From: CAVYXF01 sp963772335
Lineage (GTDB): Bacteria; Pseudomonadota; Alphaproteobacteria; Rhizobiales; Rhodomicrobiaceae
Length of the DNA: 64,000 bases
Assembly (NCBI GenBank): GCA_963772335.1
Contig: CAVYXF010000015.1
Location: forward strand, 1-64,000
Direction: 5' to 3'
The position numbers and the translations under genes were made by a program. Positions within the stretch are counted from its first letter, which is position 1, and each line of letters begins with the position of its first letter. Of this stretch, positions 8,830 to 18,303 are shown in pieces. The notes beneath the pieces were generated by a model. That model was not told where the DNA came from. It worked only from the letters and a program-made list of their open reading frames with translations, and did not search any database.

Positions 8830-9019
8830 CTAAGCGAGCGAAAAGCTCTGGACCATGCCGCTCCTGGCGACAGCATGCAGGCGCTCCATGATCCTCAGGC
8901 GTAGTGTCTTGAGCCGCATCGGACGCAGCCGGTCAGGACGCGAGCGGTTCGAACTCGGCATCGATTTCCCGTTGGACGAGTGCGGAGTGGTAGAGGAGAG
9001 AGGGAAGTTTAAAAGTCAT
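8830..9019 (-). pseudogene. DUF465/YdcH-like small protein, frameshifted
   Basis: An ATG at 9019 preceded by a perfect AAGGAGG opens a frame reading MTFKLPSLLYHSALVQREID, which stops at 8933 after 28 residues. In the next frame the sequence continues RPDRLRPMRLKTLRLRIMER and ends with TAG at 8830-8832. Together the two halves match the DUF465 pattern, in which a residue such as REIDAE is followed by RPD..R...LK.LRL.I..RL. A single extra base between about 8940 and 8955 explains the break. The rest of the 8701-9192 interval holds no other gene that I can support. Confidence 0.5.
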
Positions 9020-9192
9020 GGGCTGCCTCCTTAGGGTTCAGAGGTATGCCCAAGCATGACGAAATGGCATCGGGCATACCCGATGCGGTCCGACATGACG
9101 GCGCTGCGACGTCAGAGGGGCCCGGCCCCGCATTCACAGCTCTTCAGATAGGTTGTTTCTCGGCTCTGTCAAGAACGCGGCCCTCGATCCGC

Positions 9193-9709
9193 TCAGCCCC
9201 CTTGCACCATGGCCCGCTCGAAAAGCGCGAGTGCCCGCTGAATGGCCGACCCGCAAATCTCCTGCTTTGACCCGCTCTGAAAGCGATGCACCTCGGCGAG
9301 CACCACGCCGTTCCGGTGGGCGGCGGCGAGATAGACCAGGCCAACCGGATTGCCGTCCTCATCCGGCTCCGGACCCGCGACGCCGGTGATCGCGACCGCA
9401 ATGTCGGCAGGGCAATGCGCGAGCGCCCCTTGCGCCATCGCTTTTGCCACTTCGGCGCTGACCGCGGTATGGGTTTCGATCAGCTCCGCCGGAACGCCGA
9501 GTGCCGCCGTCTTATTGGCCTTGCTGTAGGTGACGAAACCGCCCTCGAATGCGTCGCCCGCACCGGGCGTGTCGGCAAGCAGAGCCGCAAGGGCGCCGCC
9601 GGTGCAGGATTTCAGCGGTCGCAAGTGTGAGCCCACTTTCTGCAGCCTGGTTGATAAGTTGAGCGGCCTGGTCTTCTAGCGCCTGCCGGACATCATCCAA
9701 CGGCTTCAT
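9193..9709 (-). pseudogene. cinA: CinA C-terminal domain protein (nicotinamide-nucleotide amidase), frameshifted
   Basis: The two frames reconstruct one 171-residue CinA C-terminal domain (PncC-type NMN deamidase). From ATG 9709 the first frame reads LINQAAESGLTLATAE. The second continues SCTGGALAALLADTPGAGDAF, VTYSKANK, AVSAEVAKAMAQGAL and AVAITGVAGP, all standard family blocks. The break is at the AAA run complementary to 9610-9612: removing one A turns ATAEIL into ATAESCTGG, the invariant motif. The C-terminal part alone (147 codons to 9636) would lack the first helix. The gene may be intact in the organism if this is a homopolymer sequencing error. Confidence 0.75.
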
Positions 9710-9752
9710 GCGATGCCTCACCTGATCGCTTCTACCAACGCGAGAGCACCGC

Positions 9753-10376
9753 TTATTTCTTGCGCTTGGAGGATTTATCGTCGCGGGCCTTGCTGCTCTT
9801 GCTGCTGCTCGCCTGTTTGACTGCCGCGCTTTTCGTCTGAGCGCTGCTCTTGGCTGACTTCGATTTTCCCTTGGCCGGAGCCTCCTCCGCGTCCTCCTCA
9901 GCAGCCTCGTTGATGCCCCCCATCGCAAGCGCGGTGAGCTTCTCGTCCGTCTCTTTTTCTTCTTGGAGGGTCGCCTCGATCAGCTTTACCGCCTCCGGCA
10001 TGTCGAGCTGCTCGGCCCAGGCGCGCAGAGTGCCGTAGCGGGCGATCTCGTAATGCTCCACTGCCTGTGCGCAGCCGATCAGGCCGGCATGGAGCACGTC
10101 AGGGCTCTTTGCTTCGCTCATCAGCTCCTCGGTCTCCTCGACGAGACCCTGTAGCGCGGGGCACTCCTTGCCAGACGAGCGCTTGCCCAGCAGCTTGAAA
10201 ATCTGATCGAGGCGCTCGACCTGTCCCTTCGTCTGCTCGGTATGCTCCTCGAAAGCCTGCCTCAGCTCGGGCGACTTGGTCTTCTTGGCCATCTTCGGCA
10301 GAGATTTGATGATGGTTTTCTCGGCGAAGTAGATGTCCTTCAAGGTGTCTTCGAACAGCTCTTTGAGAGTTTCCAT
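9753..10376 (-). CDS. DUF892 (YciE-type) ferritin-like protein with lysine-rich tail
   Basis: A 207-residue protein whose first 155 residues are a DUF892/YciE ferritin-like four-helix domain: LFEDTLKDIYFAEKTIIKSL, LRQAFEEHTEQTKGQVERL, AVEHYEIARYGTLRAWAEQL and LIEATLQEEKETDEKL. The E..H and E...ARY residues are likely metal ligands. The last 45 residues are low-complexity Lys/Ser/Ala (tail ending KSSKRKK), which resembles DNA- or polyanion-binding tails and is longer than usual. Relatives are induced by stress in enterobacteria; the precise function is unsettled. CCGGAGC lies upstream of the ATG. Confidence 0.88.
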   Translation of the reverse strand: METLKELFEDTLKDIYFAEKTIIKSLPKMAKKTKSPELRQAFEEHTEQTKGQVERLDQIFKLLGKRSSGKECPALQGLVEETEELMSEAKSPDVLHAGLIGCAQAVEHYEIARYGTLRAWAEQLDMPEAVKLIEATLQEEKETDEKLTALAMGGINEAAEEDAEEAPAKGKSKSAKSSAQTKSAAVKQASSSKSSKARDDKSSKRKK

Positions 10377-10532
10377 TTATTATTGCTCCGGTTAGGTCTT
10401 TGCGAAGGCGTTGCAGCTGTTGGACCAACGTCCTGTTTGCCAGCGGGTTCCGGTGGTTAGCGCCAGTGGGAACTTTTCATCGCCGGGCCAGACGTTCGGG
10501 CCGCGCAAACCCGCCCAGGCGAACGCTGCTGA

Positions 10533-11243
10533 TCAGCGCTGCGGGCGTGCGACTACCGCCAGACGCGCGCGGTTATAGCCGAAATTCGGCTTGAGCCTTT
10601 CGCCCGAAAATCCGTTTTCATGCAATAACTTGAGAAGCCTGGCTTCAGAGTAGCGGGTAAGGCCGAGCTCGGTCCGGAGGCGGCGGTAGTCGGAGAAGAA
10701 GGTCCGCACCAGGCCGCGAAGCGCATCGAGCAAGAAACCGCTCTTCGCGGCGAAGCGCAGCAGAGCTGCCGCATCGGTCAATGCGGTCTGCTCCGGCGCG
10801 ATGACGTCGGCGATGATCAAACGGCCATCCGGCTTCAATACTCTGCGCCAGGTTGCGAGCAGCGCTGACAGGGCGGTTGGCGTCAGATATTGAACCAGGG
10901 AATTGGCGACCACCAGATCGAGGCTTCTTTCCGGCAAGGCTTCCAAATCGATTGGCGCGAGCACCTGGATTTTCGGCTCGTCGGCAAACCGCTCACTGAG
11001 CCGGGTGCGCAGTTTTGGTGCAGCATCGCACAACAGCAGCGTATTGCACGCCGCCGCAACGCGACGGGCATCAAGCGCCTCCCCGCAGCCATGATCGAGG
11101 ATGCGGGCCTCAGGGTGCGGCAGAACGCGAATGATGTCGTCGGCAATGTGGCGGTAGTGGCTGCCGAGATGGCGCGCGCTGACATAGACGCTATGGTCGC
11201 TGTCCCAGAACCGGGTCCAACTCCGATCGACATCGGTCGCCAT
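10533..11243 (-). CDS. class I SAM-dependent methyltransferase
   Basis: The 236-residue product has methyltransferase motif I (ARILDHGCGEALDA), then LLCDAAP, then a post-motif block SLDLVVANSLVQYLTPTALSALLATWRRVLKPDGRLIIADVI typical of small-molecule methyltransferases. The start at 11243 gives MATDVDRSWTRFWD, a natural opening; the frame extends only 10 codons further. Substrate and pathway are unknown. It stands alone between the DUF892 gene and the RTX gene on the same strand. Confidence 0.8.
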   Translation of the reverse strand: MATDVDRSWTRFWDSDHSVYVSARHLGSHYRHIADDIIRVLPHPEARILDHGCGEALDARRVAAACNTLLLCDAAPKLRTRLSERFADEPKIQVLAPIDLEALPERSLDLVVANSLVQYLTPTALSALLATWRRVLKPDGRLIIADVIAPEQTALTDAAALLRFAAKSGFLLDALRGLVRTFFSDYRRLRTELGLTRYSEARLLKLLHENGFSGERLKPNFGYNRARLAVVARPQR

Positions 11244-11471
11244 AGCTAGCCTCGCCCCAACCCGGCGCGGCACAGCGTGCCGCTCCTCACTTGCGCCATT
11301 GAAATCTTAAGCGCTGAGGCGTGGTGTCAATGGGGCTAAGCCGGATCCGGAGTTAGGCGAGGGTTCACTTTCACGTGACGCGCCGCTGCGGCATCAGTCG
11401 ATGGGCGGCGCAGAAAGAATTGGCCGGCGGCGGCAGTGATGCTCACCCGCAGCCGGCCCTTCTTTGGGAAC

Positions 11472-14400
11472 TTACGTCACCACGAAGTCGGAATGCGTCA
11501 GATGCGGCGCGTCGGTGAGTGTGGCGACCAGCTGCGCCTTGTGCGCGCCGCTGCCGTCAGCGTCCCAGAGCAACTGACCTGAGTTGGTGTCGTAGATCAG
11601 CGTCGATCGCCCGGTTGTCGCGTGAACGCCGGCACCCGAGATGAAGGCTACGTCGTCCAGGTTGGAGATACCGAAGCCCACACCCGACAGCGCGATTTTG
11701 TCTTCGCCCGGATGGAAATCGGCGATCGTATCGCCGCCGTGCGGTGATCGATGGCGAAATAGAACGTGTCATTGCCTTCGCCGCCGGTAAGCATGTCCTT
11801 GCCGGCGCCGCCTTCGAGCCAGTCGGCACCGCTCCCGCCATAGATGGTATCGTTGCCCAGGCCGCCATAGATGTGGTCGTTTCCTGCCCCGCCATCGAGC
11901 ACGTTGCCGACCTGATTGCCGCGCAAGATATCGTCGTAATTGCTGCCGGTCAGATTTTCGATCGAGCTGAAGTAATCGCCCGCCGCGCCACCGGCATTGT
12001 TGTGATAGTTGCTCAGATCGGCTGTTACCGCCTGGTCCGAATTGGCGTAAGTCGCGGTGTCGTAGCCGAGGCCGCCACTCAGCGTATCGGCGCCCGCGCC
12101 GCCATCGAGCACGTCATCGCCGGCGCCGCCGAGTATCCGGTCATTGCCCTCGCCGCCGGACAGGAAGTCGTTGCCAGCATCGCCGTTGATGTTGTCGTTG
12201 CCGGCATCGCCATAAAGGGCATCGTTGCCTTCTCCGCCGTACAGCGTGTCATTGCCTTCGCCGCCGTGAAGGGTGTCGTGACCGCTCTCGCCGTAGAGTG
12301 TGTCATTGCCGGCGCCGCCCTCGATGTGGTCGTTGCCGCCGCCACCGAACAGCACGTTGATGCCGGTGTTGCCGACTATGACGTTATCCCGGGCGTTGCC
12401 CGTCGCGGAGAGATTGGCGCTACCCGTGAGCGTCAGATTCTCCACATTGGGCGCGAGTGGTCCACTCAGCTGGATACCCGTTATGATGGTGTCATTACCC
12501 GCATCGGCATCCTCGACGACCTGGTCGGCCGTGGAGTTCGACGTAGTAAATGTCATCGCCGGCACCGCCACGCATGACGTCATTGCCTGCGCCGCCGTCG
12601 AGCGTATCATTGCCGGCTCCGCCATAGAGAACGTCGTTGCCGGCGCCGCCGAACAGGTAGTTGTCGCCGTCATTGCCGGTGATCACGTTATCCAGCTCAT
12701 TGCCGATGCCGGACAGGTTCGCCGAGCCTGTCAGGGTCAACGCCTCGACATTCGCCGCCAGCGGACCGTTGAGCTGGATGCCGGTGATGATGCGGTCATA
12801 ACCGCCGCCGATATCCTCGACCACGACGTCGCCGGGGGAGTCGACGTAATAGGTGTCGTCGCCGGCGCCGCCGACCATCACGTCATTGCCGGCGCCGCCA
12901 ATAAGGGTGTCGTTGCCCTCTCCGCCCTCCAAGAGCGTATCCCGGTCAGAGGCGATGAGTTCGATCGTCGCCAGCAAAGCCGGCGATATGAATGGTATTG
13001 GCGTCGCCCTGCAGCACATCGTTACCGGCGGTGCCAAGCATTTCCGGCTGAGGCAGGGTTTCGACCCTTGCCGCTGCCGTGCCCAGCGTTTCATCCGCCG
13101 AGAGACTCGTGCGGATGTTGGCGAGGCCCATCTCGCTCGCCGTGGTGTTGCTGAGCGTCGCAAGCGTGACGAAAGCGCCGGCATGCGCCGCATCGACCTG
13201 CACCTGGGTGTCGGAGCCGGACTGCACAAAGCGGACATAGCCGTTGGCCACCGGATCGCCTTTCGGCCAGTTGTATTTGGCCATCAGCACAGAGAGATCG
13301 ATCACGTCACCTCTGTTGCCGGTTTCGAAGTCGGTGATTGTGTCGCCGCCCTCGATGAGCGAATGATATGCGAAACGATCGCGTCCTGCGCCACCGGTCA
13401 GGATGTCGGCGCCAGCCCCGCCCCAGATATAGTCGTCGCCCGCGTCGCCAGAGATTCTGTCGACGCCCTTGCCGCCAAGCAGCAGGTCTGCCCTGTCGGT
13501 TCCTGCCATGACATCGTCGGGATTCGCTGAGGCTTTCACGAAATACGTATCGGTGATGGTCGCCGCTGTGGCGCTGGCGATGTTACCTGGGCCGAACGCT
13601 TCGAAATGGGAATTCGTAATGGTGTTGTGTGCCGGATCGTTGGTGCTGTAGAGCGAGTAGTTCTGCGTCTCCTTGAGCGTGACATTGTCGATATGGATGT
13701 TGCGCGCATCATCGACACCATACTCGAAGAGCATGATGCCCCGCTGATTGCCGGCGCCGCCGCTATCGGTCATCTCGCCGCCGACGCCGCGGGCGTTCAG
13801 AAAGCCGAAACTGTCGAAGGCCATAACGTTCTTAAATGAGCCCTCGACGGCCTCGGAATGCCATGAATAGGCAAAATTCCGGGTGCCATAGGCAACAGCG
13901 TTCTCGACGTGCATGCCGATGTCGCCGCCATATTGCACGATGTAACCGGCGTTCGCCGCCACGCCGATGCCGTTGTCGTCCGCGGCATGTGTGACGTTCT
14001 CGGCATAGTAGCCATTGACCGTCGTACCGCTCGATGCGAGCGAAGACACGCCAATGCCGAGCGCCGCGGAGCCGCCATCGATGAGATTTTTCACCGTCAC
14101 ATCGGTGATCGTGTTGTTCACGCCATCGACGACATTGATGCCGCGGCCGACGCCATCGTGGACGTTCAAGTCTTCGATCTGACCGTTCACCAGGCTGCGG
14201 AGCTGAACCAGCGGCGTGTTCCAGCTGGTATGCGTCTGATCGCCGACCACATCGCCATTTTTGATGATCAGCTCGCCGCTTTGATAGGTCGAGGCGCGCA
14301 CATTCGTATGGTAATTATCTTGATCGATCAGCTGGCCTTTGAAGGTGACGGTATTGCCGTCGATGCTCTCCACTTCGAGAGCCTGGCCCATCGAGGTCTG

Positions 14401-14775
14401 GCTGGCATCGTGCGCGTCACCCGGCAGGCCGTCATCGGAGATGATCTTCACCCACGAGCCGACGGTCAGGCCGTCCGGTAGATGCCCGTAGGTCAAGGTG
14501 GTGTTGTGGCTCGCATCCTCGCCGAGCGTGACGCCCACGGCTGCGTCGTGCGTGGCAACGCCGGTTATGACGGTGACATTGCCGGCTTTTGCCAGCGTCG
14601 AGCCGTTCAGATCAAGGGTGATGTCGCGGTGGGTGACATCGATGGACAGCCCTCTGCTGATCGAGATCGTCTCATTCTGGGGAAGGATAAGGGTCCCACC
14701 ATTCCTGAGCGAGTCCAGCGCCCTGATGATGTCATTTTCGGTGGCGCCTGAGGCGAGCTGGATAGTGTCTGCCAT
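11472..14775 (-). pseudogene. secreted parallel beta-helix/RTX protein, broken by three frameshifts
   Basis: Read across three frame changes this is one roughly 1100-residue type I secreted protein. Residues 1-430 form a right-handed parallel beta-helix of pectate-lyase-like type (MADTIQLASGATENDIIRAL, then repeated N/G-rich rungs). A short calcium-binding segment (GDAGDDYIWGGAGADILTGG) and an ITDFETGNRGDVIDLS secretion-type module follow. Then come long RTX nonapeptide arrays and a C-terminal HPGEDKIALSGVGFGIS, TGRSTLIYDTNSGQLLWDAD module ending in DFVVT. Breaks lie near 12965, 12545 and 11740. GGAG sits 5 bases ahead of the ATG at 14775. The first frame alone codes 609 residues. It could be a polysaccharide lyase or epimerase; no T1SS genes are nearby. 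Confidence 0.75.
11765..12940 (-). repeat. tandem RTX nonapeptide (GGxGxDxxx) coding repeats
   Basis: The DNA carries repeated units coding GGAGND, GGEGND and GDAGND, including a run of at least nine consecutive nonapeptides around 12070-12345. Two longer near-duplicate modules of about 45 codons (ITGIQLNGPLAANVEALTLT and ITGIQLSGPLAPNVENLTLT) also recur. These repeats bind calcium and fold as a beta-roll after type I secretion. The repetitive DNA makes slippage or assembly error more likely. Confidence 0.85.
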
Positions 14776-15136
14776 AATCACTCCGTGTCACGAGCAAGTG
14801 TCTGGATCCGCTTGCCCGCGGCCACGAAAGCCGACGCTCTTCGCCAGGTGCAAATCGAAGCGGATTTTGCGCGATGCGCCCACCTCACTTGCGCGGGGTC
14901 CGCAGGTCGTGATGGTAGAAATTCGCACCGCCTCAACGGAGAGACTACACGAGTATTCCGCTTGGGAAATTAAAAGGCCTGATTTCAGTTATTCAGGCTT
15001 AAAGCTCGTGTCTAAAGCTTGATAAAAATTTCATTATAGCTGCGTCTAAAGCGGAGGCGAGGCAATATCTTCTGCCTCAATATGTGAAAGAAAGGTGAGT
15101 TCTGTTCGCGACCGCCCGGTTTGTTGTCCCGCCGCT
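14776..15136. other. AT-richer intergenic region with a hairpin
   Basis: No gene is seen in these 361 bases. The stretch 14960-15060 is visibly more AT-rich than its surroundings and should hold the promoter of the minus-strand RTX gene. GCCTGA (14977-14982) pairs with TCAGGC (14993-14998) around a 10-base loop, and on the minus strand the stem is followed by a TTTTAATTT tract, so it could terminate the upstream MFS gene. Confidence 0.4.
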
Positions 15137-16405
15137 CTAAACACTGAAGGCCGGCTCCGGCGCGGGCAGTCGCCTCGGCAGGTACAGCACACCAGTGAGG
15201 ATTACGAGCGCGGCGACGGCGAGCACGCGGAACAGCGTGTCGAAGCCCCAGTGGTCATAGACGAAGCCGACGAGCGGCAATGTCAAACCCAACGCCGTGA
15301 AGCTCACCACAAAGCGCGTGCCGTAAATCCGCGCCCTCATATCACCGCGCGCCATTCTGCCGATCATATAGTCGTTGATCGGAATTTGCCCGAAAGCTCC
15401 AAGCATAAAGCCGAGCGCCACGGCAAACGCCGCACTATCGGTCAATCCCGGCATGAGACTGAAAAACACCATCTGCATGACTGCCAGCGTCAGGAAAACG
15501 GGGCGTGGACCGAACCGGTCGAGCAATGCGCCGACAACGAGCTGCGCCAGCGAGGCAACGGCGAACACCAGGAAGGCGAACGCCCCGATAGCCGTGGCAA
15601 TCTCGGTGCGGCCGACGATTTCGGAGAGCACCGGAATGCTGCCGATCGCATCACTCAGCCCTGCCGCCAGATGCTGGAGGCGTTCGGCGAAGATCTTCGG
15701 CAGGGCGAAGGTGGTGGACTGGAAGATGATGCTAGAGACGGCGGTGGTCAGGAACACGATGGCCGACACGCGCAGCAACATGGCCTTTTGATCGGGCGAA
15801 AGCGGGCCGTTTCCCGCATCCGGCGTCCGCCTTGCCCGATGCTCGACCGCGCGCACTTCGGGCCAGCGCGCGATCAAATAAAGCACGCCGAAGCCGATTG
15901 ACACCGCGCCCGGCGCCATGAAGGCGGCGCGCCAGCCGCCATTGTCGATGAAATAGCCTGTGAGAAGAGCCGCGCTGGCGACGCCGAAATTGCCCCATAC
16001 ACCATTCATCGCGATGCGCATGCCGGAATTGCGCCATTTCTGCGTGAGGATGGCGAGGCCGACTGGATGGTAGATCGCCGCGAACACGCCGGTGACGAAC
16101 AGGCCAATGCCGATCTGCAGTGGGGTTTGAGCAAATCCCGTCGCAATCGAGCCAAGTCCCGCGCCAATGAAGAACACCACCATCATGCCATCGCGGCTCC
16201 ATTTATCGGCGAGCCACCCGGCGGGGAACGCGAACAGCCCGAAAGCGAAGAAGCCGGGCGTGGCGTAGTTCAACAGCTCCGAATAGCCGAGATTCCATTC
16301 GCGGCTGAGCGTGACGGCGGCAACGGTTGCGAAAATAAGGGTGAACAGGTGATCGAGGAAGTGGCCGACATTGATCAGAAAGAAATGCAGCCTGTCCTTC
16401 GTCAT
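15137..16405 (-). CDS. MFS transporter
   Basis: A 422-residue major facilitator with about twelve hydrophobic segments. The opening MTKDRLHFFLINVGHFLDHL and the DKWSRDGMMVVFF loop after TM2 are MFS-typical; GVFAAIYHPVGLAILTQKW resembles the fosmidomycin-resistance/Fsr-like branch. A gap of about 60 residues between TM6 and TM8 includes a soluble insert around LPKIFAERLQHLAAGLSDAIG. The start at 16405 avoids a 34-residue extension that crosses the divergent promoter region. The substrate is unknown. It is divergent from the LysE gene. Confidence 0.82.
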   Translation of the reverse strand: MTKDRLHFFLINVGHFLDHLFTLIFATVAAVTLSREWNLGYSELLNYATPGFFAFGLFAFPAGWLADKWSRDGMMVVFFIGAGLGSIATGFAQTPLQIGIGLFVTGVFAAIYHPVGLAILTQKWRNSGMRIAMNGVWGNFGVASAALLTGYFIDNGGWRAAFMAPGAVSIGFGVLYLIARWPEVRAVEHRARRTPDAGNGPLSPDQKAMLLRVSAIVFLTTAVSSIIFQSTTFALPKIFAERLQHLAAGLSDAIGSIPVLSEIVGRTEIATAIGAFAFLVFAVASLAQLVVGALLDRFGPRPVFLTLAVMQMVFFSLMPGLTDSAAFAVALGFMLGAFGQIPINDYMIGRMARGDMRARIYGTRFVVSFTALGLTLPLVGFVYDHWGFDTLFRVLAVAALVILTGVLYLPRRLPAPEPAFSV

Positions 16406-16576
16406 GAGCACGCCTTTCCGTCCCTTATCCGCCGCTGAGCCCGGCTGTCCTTGTTCCCTCCGCGAAACGCGGGGGATGAGCGTAGCAGGCGTGTGGACTG
16501 CGCACAAATCGGCGCATTCGACATTATTGTGATGCGCATCAAAACCTCACGCCGCTGGATTGCGTCATAGACTATT

Positions 16577-17185
16577 ATGACCGACATCCTCTCATTCGCT
16601 TTAGCCGCGCTTGCCCTATCTGCTACGCCAGGGCCTGCCAACACCGTGCTGTTCGCCTCTGGCGCGCTGACGGATACGCGCCGCTCCCTCGGGCTGGTGC
16701 AGGCGGGCGTGCTTGGCTATATGATTGCGATCACTTTGCTGGTGGTGGTGTTCGGCCCGGCGCTCGCCAGCTATCCCGGCCTGAAGCTGGTGCTGCAGGC
16801 GGCATGTGCTGGCAATCTGATCCTGTCGGCGCGAGGCATGTGGGGCCGCAAGGCACTCGATGCCAATGTGATGAGCTGGCGCGCCATGTTCTCGATAACA
16901 CTGCTCAGCCCGAAAGCCTTCACCTTCGCCTTTACGCTGATCCCGGCCGATCCACTCAGCGGGTATGCGGCAAAGCTCCCTTGGATCGCACTTCTGCTCC
17001 TCCTCATCGGCGGTGCGGAGCTCGCCTGGATCGGTCTTGGAAAAGCCGTCAGCAGGGGCCTGTTCGGGCCGATCAGCATACCATTCTGCTGGCGCGTCGG
17101 CGCGGTGGCGATCACTGGCTTTGCAGCGGTGCTCACCTATTCGATCGTCGCATCAGGATTGGCACTCGCCGGCCTCCATCACTGA
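16577..17185 (+). CDS. LysE family translocator
   Basis: The 202-residue membrane protein has the LysE/RhtB opening with the signature SATPGPANTVLFASG and about six hydrophobic segments; length is typical for the family. LysE relatives export amino acids or related small molecules. It runs divergently from the MFS gene, and its end overlaps the converging ABC permease gene by 7 bp. No regulator is adjacent. Confidence 0.85.
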   Translation: MTDILSFALAALALSATPGPANTVLFASGALTDTRRSLGLVQAGVLGYMIAITLLVVVFGPALASYPGLKLVLQAACAGNLILSARGMWGRKALDANVMSWRAMFSITLLSPKAFTFAFTLIPADPLSGYAAKLPWIALLLLLIGGAELAWIGLGKAVSRGLFGPISIPFCWRVGAVAITGFAAVLTYSIVASGLALAGLHH

Positions 17186-18303
17186 ATCGTGCGGCGAAAC
17201 AGCCAGGCCGCAACCGTCAGCGTTACCATGGCAATGAGGATCAGAGGCACGATGTTGGCAGCAACATCGGCGGCCGGCATACCGCGCAGGAACACCCCGC
17301 GCAGAATCACCAGCACGTGGCGCAGCGGGTTGATCAAGGTCACGGTCTGCAGCCAGCCAGGCATATTCTCAATGGGTGTGGCGAAACCGGAGAGCAGAAT
17401 GGCCGGCGAGGCAAACAGGAACGTGCCGAGAAACGCCTGCTGCTGCGTTTGGGCAAGTGAGGAGATAAACAGCCCTACCCCGACCGCCGAGGCTAAGTAA
17501 AAGAAAAGCCCGATGTAAAGCAGCGCCAGCGAGCCGCGGAGCGGAATCTGGAAGAAGAACAGCGCGACCAGGATCATGGCGCTCGCCTGTACCATGCCGA
17601 CGATCATGGGTGGCACCAGCTTGCCGGCAAGGATTTCCGAGGTGCGAAGTGGCGAGACCATCAGCTGGTCGAAGGTGCCAAGCTCACGCTCACGCGCTAC
17701 CGATTGCCCGGTGACCACCAGCGAGATCAAGAGTCCCAGCGTGCCGATCAGCCCAGGCACGGTGAACCAGAGATAGGTGAGGTTCGGATTGAACCAGTGG
17801 CGCACGGCGAGGGGCGATTGCAGCGTGTCAGCCGAAAAGCCCGGCCCCGCCTCCTCGACGCTGATGTCGCGCGAGAGATCATTCGCGACCGCGCTCAGGT
17901 AGCCGAGCACGATCTGCGAGGCGTTCGACCGCCGGCCATCGAGGATTACCTGAATCGCCGCAGGCTGTCCGGCCGCGATATTGCGCGAGAAGTTTTGATC
18001 GAAATGCAGCACCGCGACGGCCTTACGGTTGTCGATGGCATCGCGGATGTCCTCGATGCGCGACAGAGGTTCTATTCTGCGGAAGGCGGGCGCACCTTCG
18101 AGCCGTTGCAGCACCTCCGTGCTCCAGCGTCCGGCATCGCGGTTCAGGACGGCGACATCGATATTGGTGATGTCGAGGGTTGCGGCATAGCTGAAGACGA
18201 AAATTTGCAGGAGCGGCGGTCCGATCAGCACCGCGCGCGAGCGCGGATCGCGCAACACCGCTAGCAATTCTTTGAAGATCAAAGCTCTGAGACGTCGCCA
18301 CAT
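17179..18303 (-). CDS. ABC-2 type permease, second of pair
   Basis: A 374-residue ABC-2 permease with one N-terminal membrane segment (LIGPPLLQIFVFSYAATLDI), a periplasmic domain of about 140 residues, and five C-terminal segments including TFDQLMVSPLRTSEILAGKL, the usual coupling region. It is similar in plan to YhhJ/YbhR-type permeases. The stop of the first permease overlaps this start by one base (TAATG at 18305-18301), showing translational coupling. With the HlyD protein and dual ATPase it should form a tripartite drug or lipophile exporter; the substrate is unknown. Confidence 0.88.
   Translation of the reverse strand: MWRRLRALIFKELLAVLRDPRSRAVLIGPPLLQIFVFSYAATLDITNIDVAVLNRDAGRWSTEVLQRLEGAPAFRRIEPLSRIEDIRDAIDNRKAVAVLHFDQNFSRNIAAGQPAAIQVILDGRRSNASQIVLGYLSAVANDLSRDISVEEAGPGFSADTLQSPLAVRHWFNPNLTYLWFTVPGLIGTLGLLISLVVTGQSVARERELGTFDQLMVSPLRTSEILAGKLVPPMIVGMVQASAMILVALFFFQIPLRGSLALLYIGLFFYLASAVGVGLFISSLAQTQQQAFLGTFLFASPAILLSGFATPIENMPGWLQTVTLINPLRHVLVILRGVFLRGMPAADVAANIVPLILIAMVTLTVAAWLFRRTIQ

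Noticed and set aside
11744..12577. 277-codon Val/Ile/Ala-rich plus-strand frame
   Set aside because: Mirror of the RTX repeats on the opposite strand; its regular composition comes from the repeat, not from a membrane protein.
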